A DNA stretch of 64,000 nucleotides from an uncultured Sphingomonas sp. (GTDB taxonomy: Bacteria > Pseudomonadota > Alphaproteobacteria > Sphingomonadales > Sphingomonadaceae). Where the stretch lies: NCBI RefSeq assembly GCF_913778135.1, contig NZ_CAJYVU010000103.1:1-64000 (forward strand). The letters are read 5' to 3'. This document shows positions 51,640 to 60,148 of the stretch, piece by piece. The notes beneath the pieces were generated by a model. It was not told the DNA's origin. It was given only the letters and a program-made list of their open reading frames with translations, and ran no database searches. Within the stretch, counting starts at the first letter, position 1; the number at the start of each line of letters is the position of its first letter. The position numbers and the translations under genes were made by a program.

Positions 51640-54069
51640 TCACAGCCAGCCCAGCACCTGGGCGATGTTGATGACATTGGCGGTCCAGCCGTAATCGGGT
51701 GCGCCCTTGCCCTGGCCGCGCATGCTGAAGCGCTCCCACAGGCGCCCGGTCGCGACGAACTCGCGGTAGACGCGGTCGATCACCTGCCGCCCGATCAGCT
51801 CGGCCTCGGCGCGCATGCCGTAGCGCAGCAGCCCGAGGATGGTCAGGAACTCGAGGTTCACCCAGTGGTCGCCCTTCCAATAGTCGCTGGTGGCAGGCGA
51901 GTTTCCGCCGTCGTGCACGTCGCTGTCGACCTCGGTTGCGCGTGCATCGTCGGTCAGGCGGGGCTGCGCGATGAGGCCGAGGCCGGTCGCGTAGACGAAG
52001 CCGCGCACGTGGAAGGTGAGCGTCACCGATGAGGTGGCGAGGTCGGCGGTGGCGTTGCTGCGCTGTAGCAGGCGCGCGTAGAAGGGCCGCGCCGATGTGG
52101 TCAGCGGGTCGAGCGTGGTGGTGACGAACGCGCCGTCCACGCCCGCCGGCATCGGCAGCTCGGTGTTCACGACGAAGGCGTTGGCGGGATAGTCGCCGAG
52201 CAGGAGCTGATAGCCCTGCGACGCCGCGGCGCGGGGATGGCGAACGTCGATGCTGAGCGGGCGGTAGCGCTGTGCGGTTTCCCACTCGGGCACGATGGCG
52301 GCGAGCGGGCGTACGGGATCGGACGCCATGCCGCGCGCGTAGATCGTCAGCACGGTGCGGTCGCCGCTGGTGTAATCGTGACGCCAGCCGCGCGCGGTGA
52401 TCGTGGTCGCACCCGACGCGTCGGGTGCATGCCAGAAGAGGTGACGCGCCTTCAGCCGCGAGGTGCGACCGCTGCCGAGCCGGCCGTAGTCGGTGCCGAG
52501 ATAGGCGGTGAATTTGTCGGGCACGTCGCCGTCGAAGCGGTAGAGCAGGTTTTCGTCTACCATGCGGCGTGCCTGCGCCTGGGTGACCGAGCCGGCGAAC
52601 AGCGGAAAGGCGAAGTGGGTGAGCTTGTGGCACCATTGCAGCCCGCGGTGGAAGACGCTGGTGCCGGCCGCGAAGGCGGTGTCGATGCCGCGCATGAAGC
52701 GGAGCACCGTCTCGGTACCGACCAGGTCGGCCGCGAGCTGCACCGTGGTGTCGCCGAGCACGAGCTTGTCGCCGGCGATGGCGGCGAAGCCGATCGGCTC
52801 GGCGAGCGTCAGCGAGGTAGCACCGAGCGCGACCGGCGCCGCGAGCGTGCCGACGCTGCGCGCGAGGTCGGATCGCACGATCATCGCCAGCCTGCCGTAT
52901 TGATCATCCCACAGGTAGCGGGCGATGCGACCGTTGATGCCGTCGCGGGTGCCCGCCCAGGCGTCGCGCTGGTCGGCGAGGCCGAGCGCGTCGGCGAGCT
53001 TCGCCATATAGCCGGCCTCGCTGGCGAGTGCTGCATTCAGCTCGGGGCAGACGTGGTCGGCAAGCATGCCGTCGACGCCGGCAAACTGCGCATCGAAGAA
53101 GCCGATGTTGGCATCCTCGCCGGTCTCGTAGCGCAGATCCTGCGCGACCAGGCCGGGGCTGGGCGAGCCGGGGCGGCTCGAGCCGTAGAGGAACAGCCCG
53201 GAGGCATCCATGCGCGCGGCCTTCCACCAGGCGAACTCGCGGACGAGGTAATCGTACATGGTTCGGGCGAAGACGAGGTCGCCGGTGGCGTTGAAGCACT
53301 CCCACGTCGCCCAGGCGCGCACCGGCACCTGGCTGTAGTTGGTGTTGAGCCCGGGCCCGATCGTGCACGGCGTCATGCCATTGTCGAGCTGCGCGGCCGG
53401 CAAGTTGAGCAGCCAGCGCTGCGCCTCTTCGGCGCGGCCGAGCGCCACCGCGGCAACCGCCTCGAACGGCGTGTCCCACGCCCATTGCCCGGTCTCGGTA
53501 TAGCCGTCGCCCGGTCCGATGCGATCGTAGGGCGTGAAGCGGTCGGCCGGGCGCACGTTGACGGTGAGCACGCGGTCGGCTTCGCGGCGCAGCCGCTCGA
53601 GCGCCTGTGACAGGATAGGGTCGGACAGCACGCGACCATCCGGCAGCACCAGCGCATCGCGCACGGTCCTGCCCGGCGACAGGCCGATGAGGTCGGCACC
53701 CTTCGCCGGATCGGCGAGGTCGGCCGCGCCGATCATGACGCCGGCGAAGCTGAGCGCACCACCCGCCGCGCGGTAGAGCGTGCGCGCACCGTCGCGGCTC
53801 TCATCGGCGAGGATCATGACGGCGCCGTCGTCTGGCTGCGCGGCAACGGCGTCCGCCTTCGTCGCGTAGACGCGCCCGGCGGTGATCGCGAGGTCGGCCG
53901 CGACCTGCGACACATCGGCCGATGCCGCGGCGCGGGTCAGCTCGTCGCCGAGTGCTGCTGCAACGAGTGGGCGCATCGACACGCGCGCGGCGCGCTCGCC
54001 GCTCATCACCACCACGGTTTCGGTGCCGGTCGGCTGGGCAACCTCGGGAAGCGCGGAGATCTTGGGCAT
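51640..54069 (-). CDS. Tail fibre/spike with GH63/GH37-like (alpha/alpha)6 glycosidase domain
   Basis: The 809-aa protein sits at the fibre (G) position. Residues 1-165 are a tail-connector-like region ('MPKISALPEVAQPTGTETVV'). From about 165 the sequence follows six-hairpin glycosidases: 'QWAWDTPFEAVAAVALGRAE' (196-214), a helical repeat with 'NTNYSQVPVRAWATWECF', then 'YWKGDHWVNLEFLTILGLLR' (730-749) and 'GAPDYGWTANVINIAQ' (789-804). These are landmarks of the GH63/GH37 families. A ~70-residue beta module with the common phage-fibre pattern 'VALGATSLTLAEPIGFAAIA' is inserted at about 405-475. It probably cleaves host exopolysaccharide. The catalytic acids cannot be assigned by eye. Confidence 0.75.
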   Translation of the reverse strand: MPKISALPEVAQPTGTETVVVMSGERAARVSMRPLVAAALGDELTRAAASADVSQVAADLAITAGRVYATKADAVAAQPDDGAVMILADESRDGARTLYRAAGGALSFAGVMIGAADLADPAKGADLIGLSPGRTVRDALVLPDGRVLSDPILSQALERLRREADRVLTVNVRPADRFTPYDRIGPGDGYTETGQWAWDTPFEAVAAVALGRAEEAQRWLLNLPAAQLDNGMTPCTIGPGLNTNYSQVPVRAWATWECFNATGDLVFARTMYDYLVREFAWWKAARMDASGLFLYGSSRPGSPSPGLVAQDLRYETGEDANIGFFDAQFAGVDGMLADHVCPELNAALASEAGYMAKLADALGLADQRDAWAGTRDGINGRIARYLWDDQYGRLAMIVRSDLARSVGTLAAPVALGATSLTLAEPIGFAAIAGDKLVLGDTTVQLAADLVGTETVLRFMRGIDTAFAAGTSVFHRGLQWCHKLTHFAFPLFAGSVTQAQARRMVDENLLYRFDGDVPDKFTAYLGTDYGRLGSGRTSRLKARHLFWHAPDASGATTITARGWRHDYTSGDRTVLTIYARGMASDPVRPLAAIVPEWETAQRYRPLSIDVRHPRAAASQGYQLLLGDYPANAFVVNTELPMPAGVDGAFVTTTLDPLTTSARPFYARLLQRSNATADLATSSVTLTFHVRGFVYATGLGLIAQPRLTDDARATEVDSDVHDGGNSPATSDYWKGDHWVNLEFLTILGLLRYGMRAEAELIGRQVIDRVYREFVATGRLWERFSMRGQGKGAPDYGWTANVINIAQVLGWL

Positions 54070-54070
54070 G

Positions 54071-55093
54071 TCAGCGGCCTTTCGAGTGCCAGTAGAAGGT
54101 GACCGGCGCTGCCTCGGTGTTCGTGACGGAGAAGCCGATGAAGGGCGGGCCGATCAGCTCGCGGATGAAGACCTTGGCAGGCGCCGCGCCAGCGAAGATC
54201 GGCTGCCCGACCGGCACGAGGTATTCGTCCGACCCGAGCGGCAGTTCGATGCCGACCGTTGCGCCGGCCGGGATCTCGGCAACGCCCCAGCATTCCTTCA
54301 CCCCGTCCGACCACAGCCGGTAGCGACCCTCGGGCGCCTCAACGGAATCAACGATGCGCAGGAATTCCTCATTGCCGAGCTGGTTGATACGCTCGAGCAC
54401 CGATGCGGCAGTGTAGCCCTCGGCGGTGACGAAGAAGTCGTTGTTCTGCGTCGCGGCGGTGCCGAGTTCGAGCTGGCCGCGCCCCTCGGCCGGCGTTGCC
54501 ATAGCAATCAGCCCGCGTGCCCAATCAGTCGGGCCGGTGCCGAGCCGGGCATTCAGCGCCGCGCGGATCGCCGCCCACATCGCGGCGACCGGCGCGATGC
54601 GGCGCGCGTCGGTGCCCGCGACCGCCTCGGCCTCGGTTGCCAGCTCGACCACGCCGGGGGTGTCGGTGGTCGCGGGCGGGTTGAGGAAGTCGGTGTCGCC
54701 GAAGATCAGGTTGGCGACGCTGCCGGTCGGGAAGGCGATGTCGAGTGCCAGGTGCAGCGTAGTCGCGACCGCCTTCTCGGCGATGCGCTCGGCCTGCCCG
54801 TAGAGCGCGAACAGCGTGCCGTCAGCGAGGAACAGCCCGAGCCCGCGCACGCCGTAGCCGACCGCGGCTTCGTCGCGCACGACCATGTGCACGATGCCGT
54901 CGCCGACCGGCTTGCCCGAGATCGTCTCGATGCGGCGAAAGGCACCGGGCAGCGCGTCGAGCGTCGGCGCGGCGATGAAGGCGGTGTCGGTCAGCTGTAC
55001 GTGCGTGACCGCGAGGTCGATGTCGTCGCCGAGCTGCGCGGCGGTGAAGCGGGCGAGCCCGGCGTTGGTGACGAGCAGCGGTAGCGCGCTCAT
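54071..55093 (-). CDS. H: Tail fibre/collar protein gpH (N-terminal DUF3751 type)
   Basis: The 340-aa protein begins 'MSALPLLVTNAGLARFTAAQ' and continues 'VTHVQLTDTAFI' and 'GVRGLGLFLADGTLFALYGQ', the usual P2 gpH-like fibre N-terminus that attaches to the baseplate. A fibre stalk ('PPATTDTPGVVELATEAEAV') and a beta-rich distal domain follow. It is much shorter than P2 gpH. Its start overlaps the gpI stop, and 1 bp separates it from the glycosidase fibre gene, so the two probably form the fibre together. Confidence 0.8.
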   Translation of the reverse strand: MSALPLLVTNAGLARFTAAQLGDDIDLAVTHVQLTDTAFIAAPTLDALPGAFRRIETISGKPVGDGIVHMVVRDEAAVGYGVRGLGLFLADGTLFALYGQAERIAEKAVATTLHLALDIAFPTGSVANLIFGDTDFLNPPATTDTPGVVELATEAEAVAGTDARRIAPVAAMWAAIRAALNARLGTGPTDWARGLIAMATPAEGRGQLELGTAATQNNDFFVTAEGYTAASVLERINQLGNEEFLRIVDSVEAPEGRYRLWSDGVKECWGVAEIPAGATVGIELPLGSDEYLVPVGQPIFAGAAPAKVFIRELIGPPFIGFSVTNTEAAPVTFYWHSKGR

Positions 55094-55740
55094 GCGGCGA
55101 TCTCCAGAAAGGCGCCGCGATCGTCGGTGATCGGCTCGCCGTCCTGCGTCTGCAGGAACGACGACCAGTCACGATTGCGGTCGATGGTGTAGGTGGTGTC
55201 GAGGCGGGCGGCGACCGCGGTACGCAGCGCGCCCTGCACGCCGATCAGCCCCGCGATCTCGATCAGCTGGACGAGCCGCATCTGCTCGCGCAGCGGCTTG
55301 GTGCGCGCAACCTCGCGGATGATCGCCTCGGCAAAGGCGGCGGTTGCGCGCCGTCCGCCGGGTGCGGTGCCATCTTCGAGCACCATCGGCAGCTCGACCT
55401 CGAAGGTGTGCGGCGCGGCGCGCGGCGAGGCTTCGTGCCACTCGATCACGCGGGCGAGGCGGTCGAAGCGCGCGAGCACGGTCTCGACCGACAGGCGCGT
55501 GCCCTTGATGCGGTGGAAGGCGATGGAGCCGGCGACCGCGGCGCGCTTGTCGGCTTCCGACCAGTCGGTGTCCCAGGTGTCGACCGACAGCCCCCAGGCG
55601 AGCCACGGCAGCAGCTCGGACGGGCAGGCGAGCGGATCATCGATGACGCTGGCGGGCGTGTCGATGTCGATCGCGCGCACGCCGCGCTCGAGCGCGCGTT
55701 CGAGCCACGTCGAATTGGGCGGCAGCAGGCTAGTCGTCAT
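55090..55740 (-). CDS. I: Baseplate protein gpI
   Basis: The protein opens 'MTTSLLPPNSTWLERALERG' and has 'LPWLAWGLSVDTWDTDWSEA', 'HRIKGTRLSVETVLARF' and 'LREQMRLVQLIEIAGLIG', matching P2 gpI, a baseplate component that connects the fibres. ATG 55740 overlaps the J gene as in P2; the ORF track start 55749 adds three residues. It is about 216 aa, slightly longer than P2 gpI. Confidence 0.88.
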   Translation of the reverse strand: MTTSLLPPNSTWLERALERGVRAIDIDTPASVIDDPLACPSELLPWLAWGLSVDTWDTDWSEADKRAAVAGSIAFHRIKGTRLSVETVLARFDRLARVIEWHEASPRAAPHTFEVELPMVLEDGTAPGGRRATAAFAEAIIREVARTKPLREQMRLVQLIEIAGLIGVQGALRTAVAARLDTTYTIDRNRDWSSFLQTQDGEPITDDRGAFLEIAA

Positions 55741-56587
55741 AGCCGGCATGGGTCACGGTGACGCCGGTGCAGAGCGCCGCCTGCGTGGCGTCGCAGATGA
55801 TGCTGGCGAGCGGCGCTGCCAGCTCGACACGCTGTACGCCCTCGACGGTGAGCGCAGCGTAGAGGCCGGAGAGCGTGATGTCGCGACCGAGGCGGCGCGA
55901 GGCGGCGATGTACGCATCGAGCTTCGCGCGCGCGGAGGCGAGCACGAGCGCGGCGTCGGGGCCGGCGAAGGTCCACAGCCGCGCGGTGACGACGAACGGC
56001 ACCAGCGCGGCCGACGCAACCGTGACCAGGTCGCCGAGCGGGCGCACCGACTTGTCGGTGACGATTTTACGCACGGTGCCGAGCAATGCGTTGGACGCGG
56101 TGCCGTCGCCCTCGGCCGAGAGCAGCGTCATAAGCACCTCGCCGGGCGCCGGACTGGTGGCGCTGGCGTCGAGCACGAGGGCGGACGCGTCAAGTGCGCG
56201 CTTCACATACGCCAGCTCAGGACCGGCCGCGGCGAAGCCCTCGGGTGCGAGCACGATACGCGCGCGCAGCGCGTCGTCGCTCTCGCCGGCGAGCCGGGCG
56301 ACACCGATCGCGGCGCCGATGTGATCGAGGGTCGAGCCGGTGGCGTATGCGACGAGCCGCTGCTGCAGTCGGTCGTTGAAGTCGGCGCGCAGCATCATCT
56401 GCTCGTAGGCCGCGATTTGCAGCACCTTGACCGCCGGGTCGCTGTCGACGGTGGCATCGAAGCTCGGCAGCTCGGCCTGCACGCGTGCGATCAGTCGGGC
56501 GAGGATCGTCTCATAGTCGAGCTGCTCCACGATCGGCGGGGGAGCAAGGCGCGACAGGTCGACAGAGCTGGAGGCGGGCGCGGGCAT
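55730..56587 (-). CDS. J: Baseplate wedge protein gpJ
   Basis: The 285-aa protein matches gpJ: 'LDYETILARLIARVQAELPS', 'DPAVKVLQIAAYEQMMLRAD', 'AYATGSTLDHIGAAIGVARL' and 'RARIVLAPEGFAAAGPELAY'. It is the baseplate wedge subunit paralogous to T4 gp6. Here it starts the J-I-H-fibre block, preceded by a 24-bp dyad and by a cargo gene rather than by V and W. Confidence 0.9.
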   Translation of the reverse strand: MPAPASSSVDLSRLAPPPIVEQLDYETILARLIARVQAELPSFDATVDSDPAVKVLQIAAYEQMMLRADFNDRLQQRLVAYATGSTLDHIGAAIGVARLAGESDDALRARIVLAPEGFAAAGPELAYVKRALDASALVLDASATSPAPGEVLMTLLSAEGDGTASNALLGTVRKIVTDKSVRPLGDLVTVASAALVPFVVTARLWTFAGPDAALVLASARAKLDAYIAASRRLGRDITLSGLYAALTVEGVQRVELAAPLASIICDATQAALCTGVTVTHAGYDD

Positions 56588-56873
56588 GGCGCGGCCATGT
56601 CGGCGGGGGTGTCATGCGGCGGCTAGTCGCTTGGTCCTGTGGAAAGGGCTTTCTACAGGACCAAAGCGACAGATTAGCCGCTGCACGATGTCCCCTCCCG
56701 CCCAACACTCAGACATCGAGAAGGTGAACGCTCCTGCCCGTTAGCGGACGTTCGCTTATGACTTGGTTGCAGCCGTGAAGACGAACTCGCGGAAATTTAG
56801 ACGCGAGTCGCTGTTGCCCGACGGGAGAAATTCATAGGGTCGTTGACGATGCAACGCATATCTTTTGGAAATC
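56588..56873. other. Gap between cargo ATPase and J with dyad element
   Basis: No gene is seen in these 286 bp. The J-proximal half holds the dyad at 56631-56664. The half next to the ATPase stop is AT-richer ('gacgatgcaacgcatatctt') and matches the cargo gene in composition, so the edge of the inserted cargo DNA is probably near 56690-56760. Confidence 0.5.
56631..56664. promoter_or_regulatory. Extended dyad upstream of J (copy 2), candidate Ogr site
   Basis: TTGGTCCTGTGGAAA-GGGC-TTTCTACAGGACCAA pairs over 15 bp with one G-T position. The inner 24 bp (56636-56659) are identical to the copy upstream of V. It lies 43 bp before the J start codon (from 56631), the same distance as at V. No T tract follows on either strand, which argues against a simple terminator. 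Confidence 0.5.
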
Positions 56874-58859
56874 TTAGTGAGCTGGCCTTTCAAGTAAGTC
56901 ACGAAAGGTGCGTTCAAGCTCGACGTGAATCAGAGCTGTCTCGTCAGCCATAACAGTCATGATTATTCTTTGAAGCAGCTTGCCGGCTTGCTGCTTGGTA
57001 ATCGCCTGAAGAAATGGAAAGGCGGTGACAACTAGGCCTTCCAAGGCATGGTCATCCGTGTCGGCCCACCTGGCGTCAATTTCAAGCGACAAGCCTCCAC
57101 GGTAATCCGAGCGTATCTTCGTCAAGGGGGCGCTTACAAAGACACGCAGGCCGACAAGCTCGACCATCTTCTGAAGCTCATTGGCGCTAAACTGCAAAAT
57201 AGCGGGATAGGGAGTGGTTTGAGCCACTCCTACCGACGGTCTTTCAGTGGCGAAATCGCGGCAAATGAGTAGGGCAAGGCTAAGAGGGTCAAGAACATAG
57301 TTCTCGATTCCATTACGGCCACCGGAACCTAAAACTGCTATACGCCCGGTTGCAGCGTGATGACCGTCGTAATCAACAAGCCCGAAAACCGAGTTATTTC
57401 CGGCTGCCGCTAAGTCGTCAACTAGGCGCTTCAGCACGTCACAACCAGTGTTGATCTCATGTCCCTTAGTATTACGTGTCCCCGTGGCAACAAACTCTAG
57501 TGACCTCTCAGAGCGTAATTCCGGCTTGAGAATCTTGTAAAGGCTGTCGTACGTTTTCGCATCCGATGGGCTTTCGACGAATACCTGCCGCCGGCCATCA
57601 AAGCTTATCGCTATCGTTGGTACGCCGACCGTAAGGATGTTCAAGGCCTCGGCTTTAGAGACGGAATGTAAGCCGGGTTTCCCGGGTAGCATGAGGTGCA
57701 CCGCACCCTCAGGTGCCAAGGCGACCGTCGAAGGCGAATGGGTGGTCGCTATCACCTTTATTCCAAATTCTTTGACAAGCGTACTTGTAATCGTGTTGAT
57801 GAGCGAGCGAGTCATCGACGGGTGTAGAGGCGCGTCGATTTCGTCAAAAAGAATTAGTTTGGGATAGACCGTAAGCTGCCTTCGATCGTTCGCATAATAC
57901 ACGCAGAACGCGAAGGACATGAGCACCTTCTCGCCTGACGAGAGGCTAGAAAATGGGATGATCGCTCCTGTGGATATCTTTGTCAGTTGCGGTGTGTAGG
58001 GCAGGAACTCGTTTAAAGCTGGCGCATTAATCACGAAATCTAGGCCCGCCGACGCTATTGTGTCATTAACGAACCTCCACGGCGCTGGGCCATAATGCTC
58101 ATGAAACTCGCTCGGAGCTAAAAATGGCTCTTCCGAGTAACCCTTTTCGAAATTGAACTCCGCAAGGCGGTTGCTTAGTTCAGCATCTCGATATGCAAGA
58201 AATAGCCGCGCAAAAGATTGCTGGAAGAGGTCTGTCCTGCCCCAATTACTGAGGCCGGAGACACTCAATTGCTTGGGAGTAATCGCCACAACCGGAATCT
58301 GATATTTGCTGCTGAGTGCGCGAAGGGATGCTTGCAGAAGCGCATCAGAATTGTTGATGATGAACTGTGATGCATTTGCAATCGCCTGGTTGATCTGAAT
58401 CATCGCAGCTTCTGCTTGCTTGGGGTCGGAGAGCTCGCGCTCCAAATCGCCCATGCTCCATAGAACCATGTTGAAAGGATCATCGATAAACTTGTTAGAA
58501 AGCCCAAGTGATCGAGCCACCCCTCGGAGTGGCTCAGCAGCGTTTGGATGTCGGCGGAGGGTTACAAACTGCATCTCTAAGGTTTGCCGCTCCTGCCGCA
58601 GCGCCTCACTCGAAATCTGACCCTGATCTTGGGGCACGAGAGTGCTCCAATCAAAAAGGCGAATCTCGTGACTTGAACTTTGAGGCTGGGCGACATCGGT
58701 ACGTATTGAGCCGTTCGCCAATGCTTGAAGGAGATGCGTCTTGCCCGCGCCGTTCGGGCCAGTGATCACCGTAAAATCCGGGATTTGAACGGACGGGAAA
58801 GTGTTAATGGACAGGTGGCTGGCGTTGAAGTTGAGCTGCATACTAGTATCAATAAGCAC
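56874..58859 (-). CDS. AAA ATPase with TOPRIM-like C-terminal domain (OLD-like), probable cargo defence gene
   Basis: The 661-aa protein has an ABC/SMC-like ATPase: Walker A 'TGPNGAGKTHLL' (34-41), signature 'LSSGEK' (306-311), Walker B 'LILFDEIDAPLHPS' (337-342) and the H-loop 'ATTHSPS' (373-375). It is followed by a TOPRIM-like segment with 'VFVESPSDAK' (Glu429) and 'GLVDYDGHH' (Asp496/498). This architecture is that of OLD-family or DUF4435-linked nuclease/ATPases, several of which abort infection by other phages. G+C is near 50%, far below its neighbours. The first start is GTG 58859; ATG 58841 is an alternative. It lies between S and the next late gene, the place of cargo orf30 in P2. 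Confidence 0.8.
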   Translation of the reverse strand: MLIDTSMQLNFNASHLSINTFPSVQIPDFTVITGPNGAGKTHLLQALANGSIRTDVAQPQSSSHEIRLFDWSTLVPQDQGQISSEALRQERQTLEMQFVTLRRHPNAAEPLRGVARSLGLSNKFIDDPFNMVLWSMGDLERELSDPKQAEAAMIQINQAIANASQFIINNSDALLQASLRALSSKYQIPVVAITPKQLSVSGLSNWGRTDLFQQSFARLFLAYRDAELSNRLAEFNFEKGYSEEPFLAPSEFHEHYGPAPWRFVNDTIASAGLDFVINAPALNEFLPYTPQLTKISTGAIIPFSSLSSGEKVLMSFAFCVYYANDRRQLTVYPKLILFDEIDAPLHPSMTRSLINTITSTLVKEFGIKVIATTHSPSTVALAPEGAVHLMLPGKPGLHSVSKAEALNILTVGVPTIAISFDGRRQVFVESPSDAKTYDSLYKILKPELRSERSLEFVATGTRNTKGHEINTGCDVLKRLVDDLAAAGNNSVFGLVDYDGHHAATGRIAVLGSGGRNGIENYVLDPLSLALLICRDFATERPSVGVAQTTPYPAILQFSANELQKMVELVGLRVFVSAPLTKIRSDYRGGLSLEIDARWADTDDHALEGLVVTAFPFLQAITKQQAGKLLQRIIMTVMADETALIHVELERTFRDLLERPAH

Positions 58860-58986
58860 CTATTCGGACGTTGCAATGTTCCTGTTAGTCGCCGCTATCA
58901 TCAACACTGTTGAATTAACGATTGTCAGCTAACCGTTCGTACAAACCGGAGAGCTATAGATCCGCTTTCCTCCCAGAAGCAGACGT

Positions 58987-59697
58987 TCACCCAAGCGCCG
59001 TTACGGCGCCAGCAACATGCTCAAGCAGGAGCTCGATCGCGCGCCCACGTTCGCGCTCGGTCAGCCCGAGCAGTCCGCGCCGGGCGTAGCGCACCTTCTT
59101 GCTCTTGATCGACGGCTGATCGAACAGCCCTTCCTGATGGATTTTCGCCACCTCGGCCGCGCGCCCCGAGAAGCCGATCCACGCCTCGCGATCGGTCGCG
59201 TCGGCACGCAGGAACCGCCCGCCCCGCAGCTTGCGGAACATGGCGGCGCGGCGGATGGTACCGCGGCGCCGTAACTTACCCGCGCCGGCGTTCTGCTCGC
59301 CCGGCTCGACCGGCAGCCATTTGGCGACCTTGTCGTAGAAGAACGAGCGGATCGCGCCGGCCTCCTGGTCGTAGCCGGTCATGAGTGGACCTTGCCGCAC
59401 CCAGCTACGCATGAACACGAGGCGGGGCTCGGCCGCGCCCAGCGGGTAGAGGAAGCGAACAGCGAAACCGCCCGGCTTCTGCTCCTGTCGGGGACGCCGT
59501 CGCTCGAACGCCGAACCGTCAGGATTCTGCTGCCGTCCAATCCGCGCCGACTGGCTCTGGCGCAGGTCGCGCGCCATGCGGCGCAGCAGCAATCGACGCT
59601 CGACAGGTGCGAGCGAACGCACCAGCGCGCCGGCGAGCTGCTCAATCGCGGCGAAGTCTTCAACCACCGACCGCGACCGTGTCGCCTGTGCCGACAT
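58987..59697 (-). CDS. S: Tail completion protein gpS (virion morphogenesis)
   Basis: The 236-aa protein has the gpS pattern: 'VRSLAPVERRLLLRRMARDL', 'QSQSARIGRQQNPDGSAFER' and the C-terminal 'RYARRGLLGLTERERGRAIE'. gpS caps the tail so that it can join the head. It is longer than P2 gpS because of an insert after 'GFAVRF'. Its start overlaps the gpR gene by 38 bp, as in the R-S pair of P2. Confidence 0.85.
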   Translation of the reverse strand: MSAQATRSRSVVEDFAAIEQLAGALVRSLAPVERRLLLRRMARDLRQSQSARIGRQQNPDGSAFERRRPRQEQKPGGFAVRFLYPLGAAEPRLVFMRSWVRQGPLMTGYDQEAGAIRSFFYDKVAKWLPVEPGEQNAGAGKLRRRGTIRRAAMFRKLRGGRFLRADATDREAWIGFSGRAAEVAKIHQEGLFDQPSIKSKKVRYARRGLLGLTERERGRAIELLLEHVAGAVTALG

Positions 59698-60148
59698 CCT
59701 CGGCCGCGGCGTGCCAAAGCGTCACGGTGGTTTCCACGCCGGGGAACGTGTCCACGCGCGGGCAATCGGGCACGTCGGTGATCGACCAGGCGCCGTCGAC
59801 CACCTCGACGCGCACCAGCTCGGTCAGCTCGAGGTCGATCGACACGTCCTGCGCACCGCTGTCGAGGATCTCGGACTCGAATGTAAACGGCTCACTCGGT
59901 GCGCGATCGAACAGGTCGGGCTGCTCGAGCGAGATCCACGCGAGCAGCGGCACGAAGATCGCGTTCAGGTCGCCGGCGAAATCCTGCACCACGAGGTTGA
60001 GCTTATAGCGCTGTTCGAACGATAGCGTGCCGGTCGCACGGCACACCACGCGCCCGCCATCGGTGAACAGCGACAGCGTCTCGGGATGGTCGCGCAGGTG
60101 CTCGACCTGCGTAACCAACCACTGCTTCAGCGCGTCGGGCTTCCTCAC
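59660..60148 (-). CDS. R: Tail completion protein gpR
   Basis: The 162-aa protein opens 'MRKPDALKQWLVTQVEHLRD' and has 'RYKLNLVVQDFAGDLNAIFV' and 'FTFESEILDSGAQDVSIDLE', matching P2 gpR. It works with gpS at the head-proximal tail end. The stop overlaps gpS and the start overlaps the Rz1-like stop (ATGA). Confidence 0.88.
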   Translation of the reverse strand: MRKPDALKQWLVTQVEHLRDHPETLSLFTDGGRVVCRATGTLSFEQRYKLNLVVQDFAGDLNAIFVPLLAWISLEQPDLFDRAPSEPFTFESEILDSGAQDVSIDLELTELVRVEVVDGAWSITDVPDCPRVDTFPGVETTVTLWHAAAEDVGTGDTVAVGG

